From: Pseudomonas purpurea
GTDB lineage: Bacteria; Pseudomonadota; Gammaproteobacteria; Pseudomonadales; Pseudomonadaceae
Length of the DNA stretch: 64,000 bases
Direction of reading: 5' to 3'
Assembly: GCF_039908635.1 (NCBI RefSeq)
Contig: NZ_CP150918.1
Location: 310,001-374,000 of the forward strand
Part shown: positions 1 through 8,609 of the stretch, piece by piece
Numbering within the stretch: the first letter of the stretch is position 1
Layout of the letters: each line of letters opens with the position of its first letter
Notes under the pieces: generated by a model
The model's database searches: none
The model's input: only the letters and a program-made list of their open reading frames with translations
Told to the model about the DNA's origin: nothing
Program-made: the position numbers and the translations under genes

Positions 1-1140
1 AGCAGTCAGGATGATTGAAAGTGGAACGAACTGAACGCCGGAGTAAAAATGTTGAACGTTAAAGAATGCAATATTCAAGATGTCGGCAGCTGCCAATAGA
101 GCAGCCATAATAATGGGGGCTGAAAATTTCCTTTTTATTATTTGAACAATGAAGGTCAGGAGGCTGGCAAGGTGTACACCAACGACGAGGGCATAGAAGC
201 AGTATTTTATCAAAAAGTTAACGAATAATGTAAAGCCCGTGCTTTCCTCTATGGGAGGGAGCCAGCCCGATTGCGAGGTTGCATTGAAGGTAAGGTGTCG
301 TAATAAACGCTCTGGAAAATTGATGAGGTTTTGATAAGCGGCATCAATAAACTCAGTCGGTGCAGAGAAAAGCATTTTTGGCAAAAGTGTGTTAGCTGCC
401 AATATGGACTGTATCGCTGGCGCATCTGTGCACGCGGCAATTGCGTTCGATTCGTGGAGCACTTGAGCAAACAGAATGACGGCGTATGAAAGCAGCGCAA
501 GTCTAACCAGCTTGTGATACGAGGCGGTTGCGAGCCATAGGGCAGCCAGTAAGAACGGCAGGAAAAACAGGCTTTTGGGATGCATATAGAAGAAGCACGA
601 TAACGTGACTATAAGCAGCAGCGCCCCTGCACACTGTAGTCCTGCTGATTTTATTTCTTTAAAATAGAGCGCTGTGACACAGAAAATCAAAAGAGGTAAC
701 GTCAGGAATTGTTCTGATCGAGAGAGTATCCATAAGTACGGCATGATGCCTAATGCAGAAAGCCCAATAAGCCCCGCCAGCCTTTGAATCGCAGTAGTTT
801 TATCGCCGGTTTGTTTGAAACACCAGAATGCAAGTAAGGCGAACCATGTCAGTGCTAGCACTATCCCACTCACCCTGATCCCGAGCGGTGAAAGATTTGC
901 GTAAACTGTCGATATTAATAATGCCGCAGGGTAGAAAATCGGAGAGACTGCGCGGTCAGACATCGTTGTGCACTGTGGATAAAGTGAAACCAGATTATGA
1001 CCTTCCAGGAAAAATCTGGAGGCGCTCCACTTGGAGACAACTTCATCAGAGTATATCGGAACGAAGATACCACTCACTAAAAGGCAAAGAAACAAGCTGA
1101 TGACGACAAGTGGTAGCATTCTTGTTGTTGCGAAATTCAT
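1..1140 (-). CDS. Partial polytopic membrane protein, possible GT-C fold glycosyltransferase
   Basis: The gene runs off the left edge of the window, so only its first 380 residues are present. The frame is open without a stop from an ATG (complement of 1138-1140, preceded by a weak AAGG) to base 1. The product is very hydrophobic, with many predicted membrane spans; the first covers about residues 9-28 and is followed by an acidic pair, Asp32-Glu33, at the start of the first loop. That arrangement is usual in GT-C glycosyltransferases such as ArnT or PMT-like enzymes that use lipid-linked sugars, so this is my best guess; I do not recognise the exact family. GC content is lower than in the genes from 2.8 kb onward, as is common for polysaccharide genes. 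The WecE-like aminotransferase lies 188 bp upstream on the same strand, which fits a role in surface sugars. Confidence 0.6.
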   Translation of the reverse strand, partial: MNFATTRMLPLVVISLFLCLLVSGIFVPIYSDEVVSKWSASRFFLEGHNLVSLYPQCTTMSDRAVSPIFYPAALLISTVYANLSPLGIRVSGIVLALTWFALLAFWCFKQTGDKTTAIQRLAGLIGLSALGIMPYLWILSRSEQFLTLPLLIFCVTALYFKEIKSAGLQCAGALLLIVTLSCFFYMHPKSLFFLPFLLAALWLATASYHKLVRLALLSYAVILFAQVLHESNAIAACTDAPAIQSILAANTLLPKMLFSAPTEFIDAAYQNLINFPERLLRHLTFNATSQSGWLPPIEESTGFTLFVNFLIKYCFYALVVGVHLASLLTFIVQIIKRKFSAPIIMAALLAAADILNIAFFNVQHFYSGVQFVPLSIILTA

Positions 1141-1328
1141 GTTGACGGCCTTGTGTGTCGAAAAACAGTATCGTTGTATTGGGTTCGCTTGTTTTTATAC
1201 TAGAACTACTGCTTCGACCCCCAAGATAAAAAGGTTTCGCCAACAGGCGTGGATATCTACGCTCATGTTGGCTGTGAGGTGGACCGCTGTCAGACGGTCG
1301 CGATCTTGATGTCACCCTGATAACAGGG

Positions 1329-2492
1329 CTAAAGGGTCGCTGATTTCGCAGCTTGGTTTATCGACGCCACCAGGCAGTCTACAATCCTGTCCTGTTGCGG
1401 CTCGGTCAACCCTACCCATAAGGGCAGCCTGATTAATTGTTCAGACTGTTGGTGGGTAACCTCCAGTGATCCATGTGTCCGTCCATAACGTTGTCCTGCG
1501 GGCGAGGAGTGTAACGGTACATAGTGGAACACTGCGTCAATGGCATTTTTCTTTAAGGTGCTTAATACCGCATGACGATCGATGTCCGGGCTTAGCAAGA
1601 TATAATACATGTGCGCGTTGTGTTGGCATTCTTCTGGAACTATCGGTCGACGTAAGATGCCCTCGCTTTCGAGGGGGGCAAGCCGTTCATGATAATACTG
1701 CCAACTCGCGAGACGCCGCGACGTAATAGCTTGTGCTTCCTGCAACTGTGCCCAAAGAAAGGCGGCAATCAGTTCGCCGGGCAAGAAAGAAGAGCCTACT
1801 TCCTGCCACGTGTATTTATCGACTTCTCCTCGGAAAAACCGACTGCGATCAGTTCCTTTTTCCCGGATGATTTCAGCACGCAGGGCCAGAGATGCATCGT
1901 TGACCAATAACGCCCCCCCCTCACCGGAAATCACATTTTTGGTTTCATGAAAGCTGAAGGCACCTATATCGCCAATGCTTCCCAATGCCCGGCCTTTATA
2001 ACTTGCCATCACCCCTTGGGCGGCATCTTCTACGACGTTCAGGTTATGACGGCGAGCAATGTCCAGAAGGGTATCCATTTCACACGCTACCCCGGCGTAA
2101 TGGACAGGAACAATGGCTCTGGTTTTGTGGGTAATGGCAGACTCAACCAGTCGCTCGTCAAGGTTCAGTGTGTCTTCCCGAACATCGACGAACACGGGGA
2201 CTGCACCGCGTAACACAAACGCGTTAGCCGTGGAGACAAAGGTATAAGACGGCATGATGACTTCGTCACCAGGTTGGATATCCAGCAATAACGCCGCCAT
2301 TTCAAGTGCAGCGGTACATGAATGAGTAAGGAGCGCTTTTACCGAACCTGTTTTTTCTTCAAGCCAGCGGTGGCAATGCTTGGTGAACGGACCATCTCCG
2401 GCGAGTACATTTCCGAGTTTTGCTTGTTCGATGTAGTAAAACTCTTGACCTGTCATGTAAGGCCGATTGAACGGGATTTTTCCGATGCTCAA
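1329..2492 (-). CDS. wecE: dTDP-4-amino-4,6-dideoxygalactose transaminase (WecE/RffA family)
   Basis: PLP-dependent sugar aminotransferase of the DegT/DnrJ/EryC1 family, 387 residues, close to the family's usual length. It would convert dTDP-4-keto-6-deoxyglucose to dTDP-4-amino-4,6-dideoxygalactose, a precursor of surface polysaccharides. The PLP-binding lysine is Lys185 in the SFHETKN motif, and Asp156 with Gln159 in the VVEDAAQ motif would contact the cofactor. The N-terminal stretch with PFTKHC and the HSCTAALE motif near residues 57-64 are characteristic of WecE. It is transcribed toward the membrane protein at the left edge. Its dTDP-sugar substrate could be supplied by RmlA and RmlB encoded at 17.7-19.7 kb. 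The exact sugar product is inferred from the family only. Confidence 0.88.
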   Translation of the reverse strand: MSIGKIPFNRPYMTGQEFYYIEQAKLGNVLAGDGPFTKHCHRWLEEKTGSVKALLTHSCTAALEMAALLLDIQPGDEVIMPSYTFVSTANAFVLRGAVPVFVDVREDTLNLDERLVESAITHKTRAIVPVHYAGVACEMDTLLDIARRHNLNVVEDAAQGVMASYKGRALGSIGDIGAFSFHETKNVISGEGGALLVNDASLALRAEIIREKGTDRSRFFRGEVDKYTWQEVGSSFLPGELIAAFLWAQLQEAQAITSRRLASWQYYHERLAPLESEGILRRPIVPEECQHNAHMYYILLSPDIDRHAVLSTLKKNAIDAVFHYVPLHSSPAGQRYGRTHGSLEVTHQQSEQLIRLPLWVGLTEPQQDRIVDCLVASINQAAKSATL

Positions 2493-2818
2493 GTCACGTC
2501 TCCAAGCCTGGAAGATTCTGCAGTGAAGTCAATGTGCAGGTCTTTGCTTTAATTTTCGTGTTCTGCCAAGCGAGGTTTTGAATGAAAAGGCCGGTTCACA
2601 TGGGTTCGCTCGCAGGTATTTACGGCTGCGCCGATCATAGCCTAACCCCCCGTTGAAACCCACATTCATGCTTCTCGGAACGGCTGAGAGACCCCCTGTA
2701 TGACGATGTTTATCAATCCATCCGCTGAATGGCACTCATCACGGTAATAAATTTCAAAAACCTCATCGGGCTGACTATGGTGAACGCTGTCTTTGGATCG
2801 CCAACAAGAGAGCAAACA
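2493..2818. other. Divergent intergenic region between wecE and the hydroxyacyl-CoA dehydrogenase gene
   Basis: This stretch lies between two divergently transcribed genes and must hold both promoters. Short open frames exist on both strands, but none has a convincing ribosome-binding site or recognisable product. I see no strong hairpin, repeat or RNA gene in it. Confidence 0.5.
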
Positions 2819-4045
2819 ATGAGCCAGACACCGTTCGACATTCAGCGCGCTGCCGTGATCGGCGCGGGGACCATGGGCCGGGGCATTGTGATGTGCCTGG
2901 CCAACGCCGGGGTGCCCGTGCAGTGGGTCGACAATAATGCGCAGATGCTCGAACAAGCCCTGATCGCCGTCGCCGACACCTATGCACACAACGTGCGCCA
3001 GGGGCGGATTGACCAGGCCGAGGCCGATGCACGTATCGCCCGAGTGACGACCGCCGCGGATTATCGCGCCATCCGCGAGGTGGACCTGGTGATCGAGGCT
3101 GTTTACGAAAACCTCGAACTCAAACAGAAAATCTTCCGCGAACTGGACGGCGTGCTCAAGCCTGAAGCGATCCTGGCCAGTAACACCTCGGCCCTGGACA
3201 TTGACGCCATCGCCGCTGCCACGCATCGACCGAAACAGGTGCTGGGCCTGCACTTCTTCAGCCCGGCGCACATCATGAGACTGCTGGAAATCATTCGTGG
3301 CGCCCAAACCGCGCCAGCAGTGCTCAAGGCTGCGCTGGCGCTGGGCCAACGGATGGGCAAGGTCAGCGTGGTGTCGGGCAATTGCCATGGCTTCATCGGT
3401 AACCGGATGCTGCATCCCTACGTGCTGGAGGCCCGCAAGATGTTGCTTGAAGGCGCTTATCCACAACAGGTTGATGCGGCACTGCAAGGTTTCGGGTTCG
3501 CCATGGGACCGTTTCGCATGTACGACGTGGTTGGCGTCGACCTGGAATGGCGCGCCCGGGAATTGGCGGGCACCGGGCAGGATGCGCCAGAGGTGCAAAT
3601 CGATAATCGATTGTGTGAACTTGGCCGTTTTGGCCAGAAGAGTGGCAAGGGTTATTACCACTACGAGCCCCGTAGCCGACAGGCCGAACACGATGTCGAG
3701 GTGGATGCGCTGGTGTTGCACGTAAGCGAGCAGCTTGGCTATCAGCGCCGGGATATCGGCCCTGAAGAGATTCTTGAGCGCTGCGTGCTGGCGTTGGTCA
3801 ATGAGGGCGCGAAGATCCTGCAGGAAGGCATCGCCGACTCGGCTCATGACATCGATCTGGTCTACCTCCATGGCTACGGCTTCCCGGCCGACAAGGGCGG
3901 GCCGATGGCCTGGGCGGATCAGCAAGGGTTGGCGGCGATCCATGAGCGGCTGGTGCAACTGGAGACCAAACAGGGCGACCACTGGCAGCCAGCCCGGCTG
4001 ATCAGCGAGCTGGCGGCGGTGGGTAAAGGTTTCGCTGACCGGTAG
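2819..4045 (+). CDS. 3-hydroxyacyl-CoA dehydrogenase, NAD-dependent
   Basis: Oxidises L-3-hydroxyacyl-CoA to 3-ketoacyl-CoA with NAD, as in fatty-acid beta-oxidation. The 408-residue product has an N-terminal Rossmann domain with GAGTMG at residues 15-20, the SNTSALDI motif at 121-128, the catalytic His145 (LHFFSPAH) paired with Glu157, and two C-terminal 3HCDH domains including FIGNRM at 192-197. It resembles the dehydrogenase half of FadB/FadJ without the enoyl-CoA hydratase half. The frame is open further upstream, to 2729, but the ATG at 2819 is chosen because homology begins there and it follows a purine-rich AAGAGAG. A hotdog thioesterase begins 30 bp downstream on the same strand, so the two are probably co-transcribed and act on one acyl-CoA pathway. 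The natural substrate cannot be told from sequence. Confidence 0.88.
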   Translation: MSQTPFDIQRAAVIGAGTMGRGIVMCLANAGVPVQWVDNNAQMLEQALIAVADTYAHNVRQGRIDQAEADARIARVTTAADYRAIREVDLVIEAVYENLELKQKIFRELDGVLKPEAILASNTSALDIDAIAAATHRPKQVLGLHFFSPAHIMRLLEIIRGAQTAPAVLKAALALGQRMGKVSVVSGNCHGFIGNRMLHPYVLEARKMLLEGAYPQQVDAALQGFGFAMGPFRMYDVVGVDLEWRARELAGTGQDAPEVQIDNRLCELGRFGQKSGKGYYHYEPRSRQAEHDVEVDALVLHVSEQLGYQRRDIGPEEILERCVLALVNEGAKILQEGIADSAHDIDLVYLHGYGFPADKGGPMAWADQQGLAAIHERLVQLETKQGDHWQPARLISELAAVGKGFADR

Positions 4046-4075
4046 ACTCGCGTCACCCTCACACAGGAACCACCC

Positions 4076-4507
4076 ATGACCGACCGCATGCCGCAACGCG
4101 CCGATTACGTGCATTTCCAGCCCATCATCACGCGCTGGCACGACAACGATGTCTATGGCCACGTGAACAACGTGACCTATTACAGCTTCTTCGACACGGC
4201 GGTAAACACCTACCTGATCGAAGTCGGTGGCCTGGATATTCACGACGGTAACGTGGTGGGTTTTGTGGTGAGTTCGGCGTGCGACTATTTTACGTCGATT
4301 GCCTTCCCCGAGCGCATCGAGATCGGGTTACGGGTGGGGAAACTGGGCAACAGCTCAGTGCAGTATGAACTGGCCGTGTTCAAGGCCGGGGAAGCAGATG
4401 CCTGCGCGGCGGGGCGTTTTGTGCATGTGTTCGTTGACCGGGCGTCGAATCAGCCAGTGGCCATCCCGGACGGGCTGCGCGGGGCGCTGGAACGGTTGGT
4501 GGCGTGA
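4076..4507 (+). CDS. 4HBT/YbgC-type acyl-CoA thioesterase
   Basis: A 143-residue hotdog-fold thioesterase that would hydrolyse an acyl-CoA to the free acid and CoA in the cytoplasm. The family signature HDNDVYGHVNN is at residues 22-32, with Asp25 as the expected catalytic acid. An AGGAA ribosome-binding site precedes the ATG. It follows the hydroxyacyl-CoA dehydrogenase gene by 30 bp, and an intrinsic terminator starts 4 bases after its stop, so the two form a short operon. A similar dehydrogenase-thioesterase pairing occurs in carnitine catabolism (L-carnitine dehydrogenase with a betainyl-CoA thioesterase), but the dehydrogenase here looks like the FadB type, so I leave the substrate open. 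Confidence 0.85.
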   Translation: MTDRMPQRADYVHFQPIITRWHDNDVYGHVNNVTYYSFFDTAVNTYLIEVGGLDIHDGNVVGFVVSSACDYFTSIAFPERIEIGLRVGKLGNSSVQYELAVFKAGEADACAAGRFVHVFVDRASNQPVAIPDGLRGALERLVA

Positions 4508-4511
4508 AACA

Positions 4512-4544
4512 AAAAAATCGCAGCCCGAGGGCTGCGATTTTTTG
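4512..4544 (+). terminator. Rho-independent terminator after the thioesterase gene
   Basis: A GC-rich stem (TCGCAGCCC with GGGCTGCGA around a GAG loop) is flanked by a run of A before and a run of T after. It sits 4 bases past the stop codon and can also serve the converging gene on the minus strand. Confidence 0.9.
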
Positions 4545-4574
4545 TGGCATCTGTTGCGTGAGACTACTCAGGCA

Positions 4575-5060
4575 TCAGTCGCGATAATAACGATGCTTGT
4601 GCTTGCGATGTCCATAGGCATGGCCGCGGCCAGGGTGATCATCACGGTAGTAGCGGCGATCGTCACGGTCGCGACTGCTGTAGCGGCGATCATCGTCGTC
4701 GCTCTTGTTACCCATGTAGTTGCCGAGTGCGCCACCCGCGCCACCGCCGGCGGCTGCGCCGATCAGGCTGCCGTTACGGCCGCCGACGCTACGCCCGACC
4801 ACGTTGCCGCCTGCTGCACCGAGTGCGCCACCGATGGCGGCTTCGCCACGGCTGCGTTTGTCGGCACCGACCGCACTGCCACCTGCGCCGCCCAGCGCTG
4901 CGCCGATGGTCGAGCCGGTGTTGCCGCCCAGCGACTGGCCCACCACCGAGCCTAAAACCCCGCCCAATGCGCCGCCCACACCTGCTTCGGTGGTGCCTCC
5001 GGCAGAAGCGAAGCCACTGACCAGGCCAAGGGACAACAAGAGAATCGAGGAGAACTTCAT
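4575..5060 (-). CDS. Glycine-zipper envelope protein with charged Tyr/Arg/His-rich tail
   Basis: The 161-residue product starts with a classical signal peptide (about residues 1-20, ending in FASA). Residues 21-115 are dense in Gly and Ala with repeated GxxxG spacing, typical of glycine-zipper segments that insert or oligomerise in membranes. The C-terminus is hydrophilic with many Asp, Arg, Tyr and His residues. Many pseudomonads encode such proteins, usually annotated as glycine-zipper or YMGG-like envelope proteins of unknown role. It stands alone, converging on the dehydrogenase-thioesterase operon. The repetitive plus-strand complement gives spurious open frames here; the signal peptide and family resemblance identify the minus-strand frame as the real one. 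Confidence 0.8.
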   Translation of the reverse strand: MKFSSILLLSLGLVSGFASAGGTTEAGVGGALGGVLGSVVGQSLGGNTGSTIGAALGGAGGSAVGADKRSRGEAAIGGALGAAGGNVVGRSVGGRNGSLIGAAAGGGAGGALGNYMGNKSDDDDRRYSSRDRDDRRYYRDDHPGRGHAYGHRKHKHRYYRD

Positions 5061-5218
5061 AGATGAGCCTCAAAGGGATGACGACGCGATCCTGAGGCTG
5101 TGTCGTGGCGGTTACAATCGAAATCCGACGAGTAACACGACGTGTACACAATTCACTAAGTTATTGTTTTTTAGCTGGAACTTAATGATTTTTCGCCGGT
5201 CTTTAGCTACTTGTGACA

Positions 5219-5248
5219 GGCCGCTTTTATGCAAAAGCGGCCTTTTTT
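5219..5248 (+). terminator. Strong orphan terminator facing right
   Basis: A perfect 10-bp stem (GGCCGCTTTT with AAAAGCGGCC, 4-base loop) is followed by TTTTTT on the plus strand. No annotated plus-strand gene ends here: the flanking genes both lie on the minus strand. It may end a small untranslated RNA that starts somewhere in 5061-5218. Confidence 0.75.
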
Positions 5249-5330
5249 GTGGGCGATTGAAAAGTGCGGGGGCCGGAAATTTTGTTGAATAACCCACCGC
5301 TTTCGTCGAATCGCCAGACCAGACACCGCG

Positions 5331-7679
5331 TTAAGCCGACTTCGCCATGATCAACCCGGTTTCGCTCGCGGCTTCCAGGCGGATTGCCACGAACTTGGAG
5401 GTCGGCGTGTGGCTGCCGTCACCGGTGCTTTCCAATGGCACCAGCGGGTTCACTTCCGGGTAGTACGCGGCGGCTTGCCCGGCCGGGATGTCGAAGGCCA
5501 GCAGCGTGAAGCCCTTGACCCGACGTTCGCGGCCATCGTCCCAGATCGACACGATGTCGGCTTTCTGCCCCGGTTTGAAGCCCAGTCGAATGATGTCCGC
5601 TTCATTGACGAACAACACGTCCCGCTGGCCCTTGACCCCGCGATAACGGTCGTCGAGGCCGTAAATAGTGGTGTTGTACTGATCGTGCGAGCGCATCGAC
5701 TGCATGATCAGGTCCGGCAATTGCCCGGTGGCGCGGGTGCGCTCGTGGACCAGGTCGGCCGGCAGGATGTTCGCCCGGAAGTTGGCCCGACCGGATGGGG
5801 TGTTCCAGCGCCGCGCGCCTGCGCTGTTGCCCAGGTAGAAACCACCCGGGTTTTTGAGCTTCTGGTTGAAGTCCGTGAAGCCCGGAATGGTGTCGGCGAT
5901 CAGCTCGCGGATGCGGCTGTAATCGGCCACCACCCAGTTCCAGTCGACAGGTTTGGCGCCCAGCGTAGCGGCGGCGATGCCGGCGACGATCCAGGGCTCG
6001 GAGCGCATGTGTTTCGACAGCGGCTGCAACTGGCCGTTGGAGGCGTGGACCATGCTGAAGGAGTCTTCCACGGTCACTGCTTGCGCGCCTTCGGTTTGCA
6101 GGTCGATGTCGGTGCGGCCCAGGCACGGCAGGATCAGCGCTTCTTTACCGTGAGCCAGATGGCTGCGATTGAGTTTGGTGCTGATTTGCACGGTGAGGTC
6201 GCAGTTGCTCAGGGCCTGGAAGGTCCGTGGGCTGTCCGGCGTGGCCTGGGCGAAGTTACCGCCCAGCCCGATGAAGACTTTGGAGCGCCCGTCAGCCATC
6301 GCGTGAATGGCTTCGACCACGTTGTGACCGTTCCCGCGGGGCACCTTGAACTGGAAGCGGCGCTCCAGCGCATCGAGGAAGAACGCCGGCGGGCGTTCGT
6401 TGATACCCATCGTCCGGTCGCCCTGCACGTTGCTGTGACCACGCACCGGGCACAGGCCCGCGCCCGGTCGGCCGATATTGCCGCGTAGCAGCATCAGGTT
6501 GGCGATTTCCTGGATGGTCGGCACCGAGTGCCGGTGCTGGGTGATGCCCATGGCCCAACACATGATCACGTTCTTGCCCTTGGCGTACATGCGCGCCGCT
6601 TGCTCGATGTCTTCAAGCGTCAGCCCGGACTGCTCGACGATCTGCGCCCACGGGGTGTCGTCGATGCTGCCCAAGTAGTCGAGCACGCTGGCGGTGTGCT
6701 CGTTGAGGAAGTCGTGGTCGAACACCGACGGCGCGCCGGTTTGTTGCGCCTCGCGCTCCCATTGCAGCAGGAACTTGGCCATGCCGCGCAGCAGCGCCAT
6801 GTCGCCGCCCAGGGCGGGACGGAAGTAGGCGGTGTTGGTCGGACGGTCACCGTTGGTGAGCATTTCGAGCGGATGTTGCGGGTGCTGGAAGCGTTCCAGT
6901 CCGCGTTCCTTGAGCGGGTTGACGCACACCACCTGGGCGCCGCGCTTGACCGCTTCGCGCAGTGGTTCAAGCATCCGTGGGTGGTTGGTGCCGGGGTTCT
7001 GGCCCCAGACAAAAATCGCGTCCGCGTGTTCGAAGTCGTCGAAGGTCACGGTGCCTTTGCCGACGCCGACACTTTGCGCCAGGGCGACGCCGCTGGCCTC
7101 GTGGCACATGTTCGAGCAATCGGGAAAGTTGTTGGTGCCGTAGGCGCGCACGAACAGTTGATACAGGTACGCGGCTTCGTTGCTGGCCCGGCCCGAGGTG
7201 TAGAACTCGGCCTGATCGGGGCTCGACAGGTTGAGCAGGTGTTTTCCGATCAACGCGAAGGCCGCTTCCCAGCTGATGGGGGTGTAGCGGTCGGTCTCGG
7301 CGTTGTAGCTCATGGGCTCGGTGAGACGGCCCTGGTATTCAAGCCAGTAGTCGCTCTGCTCCAGCAGCGAGGTGACGCTGTGCCTGGCAAAGAACGCCGC
7401 ATCGACACGGCGTTTGGTGGCTTCCCAGTTGACCGCTTTGGCGCCGTTCTCGCAGAACTTGACCATGCCGCTTTCCGGCGAGTCGCCCCAGGCGCAGCCC
7501 GGGCAGTCGAAGCCGCCGTTCTGGTTGGTCTTGAGCATCATGCGGATGTTTTTCAGCGCGTTGTCGCTGGTCAGCCACGCCTGGGCGACACTGATCAGCG
7601 CGCCCCAGCCACCGGCCGGGCCCTTGTAGGGCTTGTAGCGCGGGGTGGGTGTCTGGTCGGCTTGATGATGGGTGCTCAC
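5331..7679 (-). CDS. FdhF/YdeP-family molybdopterin oxidoreductase (formate dehydrogenase-like)
   Basis: A 782-residue molybdenum bis-MGD oxidoreductase of the YdeP branch of the formate dehydrogenase family (E. coli YdeP is about 760 residues). The N-terminus has CPGC (Cys59, Cys62) and FCENGAK (Cys76), possibly a reduced iron-sulfur site. Cys192-His193 in NMCHEASG align with the SeCys/Cys-His pair that ligates molybdenum in FdhF. The C-terminal molydopterin dinucleotide-binding domain ends the protein. Its start overlaps the stop of fdhD by 4 bp (ATGA), so the pair is translationally coupled, and FdhD would supply sulfur to the cofactor. E. coli YdeP has been linked to acid resistance; whether this enzyme uses formate is unknown. 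Confidence 0.88.
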   Translation of the reverse strand: MSTHHQADQTPTPRYKPYKGPAGGWGALISVAQAWLTSDNALKNIRMMLKTNQNGGFDCPGCAWGDSPESGMVKFCENGAKAVNWEATKRRVDAAFFARHSVTSLLEQSDYWLEYQGRLTEPMSYNAETDRYTPISWEAAFALIGKHLLNLSSPDQAEFYTSGRASNEAAYLYQLFVRAYGTNNFPDCSNMCHEASGVALAQSVGVGKGTVTFDDFEHADAIFVWGQNPGTNHPRMLEPLREAVKRGAQVVCVNPLKERGLERFQHPQHPLEMLTNGDRPTNTAYFRPALGGDMALLRGMAKFLLQWEREAQQTGAPSVFDHDFLNEHTASVLDYLGSIDDTPWAQIVEQSGLTLEDIEQAARMYAKGKNVIMCWAMGITQHRHSVPTIQEIANLMLLRGNIGRPGAGLCPVRGHSNVQGDRTMGINERPPAFFLDALERRFQFKVPRGNGHNVVEAIHAMADGRSKVFIGLGGNFAQATPDSPRTFQALSNCDLTVQISTKLNRSHLAHGKEALILPCLGRTDIDLQTEGAQAVTVEDSFSMVHASNGQLQPLSKHMRSEPWIVAGIAAATLGAKPVDWNWVVADYSRIRELIADTIPGFTDFNQKLKNPGGFYLGNSAGARRWNTPSGRANFRANILPADLVHERTRATGQLPDLIMQSMRSHDQYNTTIYGLDDRYRGVKGQRDVLFVNEADIIRLGFKPGQKADIVSIWDDGRERRVKGFTLLAFDIPAGQAAAYYPEVNPLVPLESTGDGSHTPTSKFVAIRLEAASETGLIMAKSA

Positions 7680-8515
7680 GCTTGACTCTCCGTCGCAGGG
7701 CTATAGACCCGCGGCGCACTTTTCTGCGGCAGGTGGATGAGGTTGAGGTTGTGCCGGCGGGCCCATTGCAGGGCCAGGCCAGTGGGCGACGACAGGCTGA
7801 CGAGGGTCTGGATACCTGCGCGCAGGACTTTCTGGATCAGTTCCAGGCTGCAACGGCTGGTGACAATCGCCAGGCCGCCTGCGGTCGGAATGTTCTGCCG
7901 GATCAGGGCACCGATCAGTTTGTCGAGGGCGTTGTGTCGGCCGATGTCTTCACGGCCCAGCAGCAGTTCGCCCCGGTTGTTCATGAACACCGCCGCATGC
8001 ACGGCGCCGCAATGCTGGCCCAGCGGCTGGAACGCGCTGATGCGCTGGCGCAAGCCTTCCAGCCATTCGGCCGGTGGCAGTGGCGCGCCGGGCAATACCT
8101 TGAGGTCAGGCAATGCCTGTTCGACGGCTTCGACCCCGCAGAGCCCGCAACCGCTGGTGCCGGCCAGTTGGCGGCGTTGCTGCTTGAGGTTCCAGAAGGC
8201 GCGGCTGGCGATTTGCACTTGGGCGTATTGTGCCGACCCTGTGCCGCTCAGTTGCAGGTCATAGATGTCAGAGGCGTCGCTGATGATCCCGCTGCCGAGG
8301 CTGAAGCCGACGATAAAGTCTTCCAGGTCGGTCGGGGTGACCAGCATCACGGCCTGGCTGATGCCGTTGTAGGCGATGGCCAGCGCCACTTCCTCAGCGA
8401 GTGCCGTGGTGGCGGATTCGCTGTGATCGAGGTTGCAATACTGGTAGTTCTGGCTGGCGGCGGGCGCGGACGTTTCCACGGAAGGCACCGGGCAGACCGG
8501 GCGCTTGGCGTTCAT
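7676..8515 (-). CDS. fdhD: Formate dehydrogenase accessory sulfurtransferase FdhD
   Basis: FdhD carries sulfur from the cysteine desulfurase IscS to the molybdenum cofactor of formate dehydrogenase. The product has 279 residues, the usual length, and the conserved Cys123-Gly-Leu-Cys126 pair in a TSGCGLCG motif that forms the persulfide. The GREDIGRHNALDK region that is highly conserved in FdhD is present near residue 185. The stop overlaps the start of the YdeP-type oxidoreductase gene by 4 bp, so both proteins are made together. The LysR gene lies 94 bp upstream on the same strand. Confidence 0.95.
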   Translation of the reverse strand: MNAKRPVCPVPSVETSAPAASQNYQYCNLDHSESATTALAEEVALAIAYNGISQAVMLVTPTDLEDFIVGFSLGSGIISDASDIYDLQLSGTGSAQYAQVQIASRAFWNLKQQRRQLAGTSGCGLCGVEAVEQALPDLKVLPGAPLPPAEWLEGLRQRISAFQPLGQHCGAVHAAVFMNNRGELLLGREDIGRHNALDKLIGALIRQNIPTAGGLAIVTSRCSLELIQKVLRAGIQTLVSLSSPTGLALQWARRHNLNLIHLPQKSAPRVYSPATESQA

Positions 8516-8609
8516 GGGGCAATACCGGCGGATTAATCAGGTTTAAGACTAGGCGCGACGCTGTGTCACGTCTAATCGCTATTACTGATCTACCGATAGA
8601 TGACGTCGA

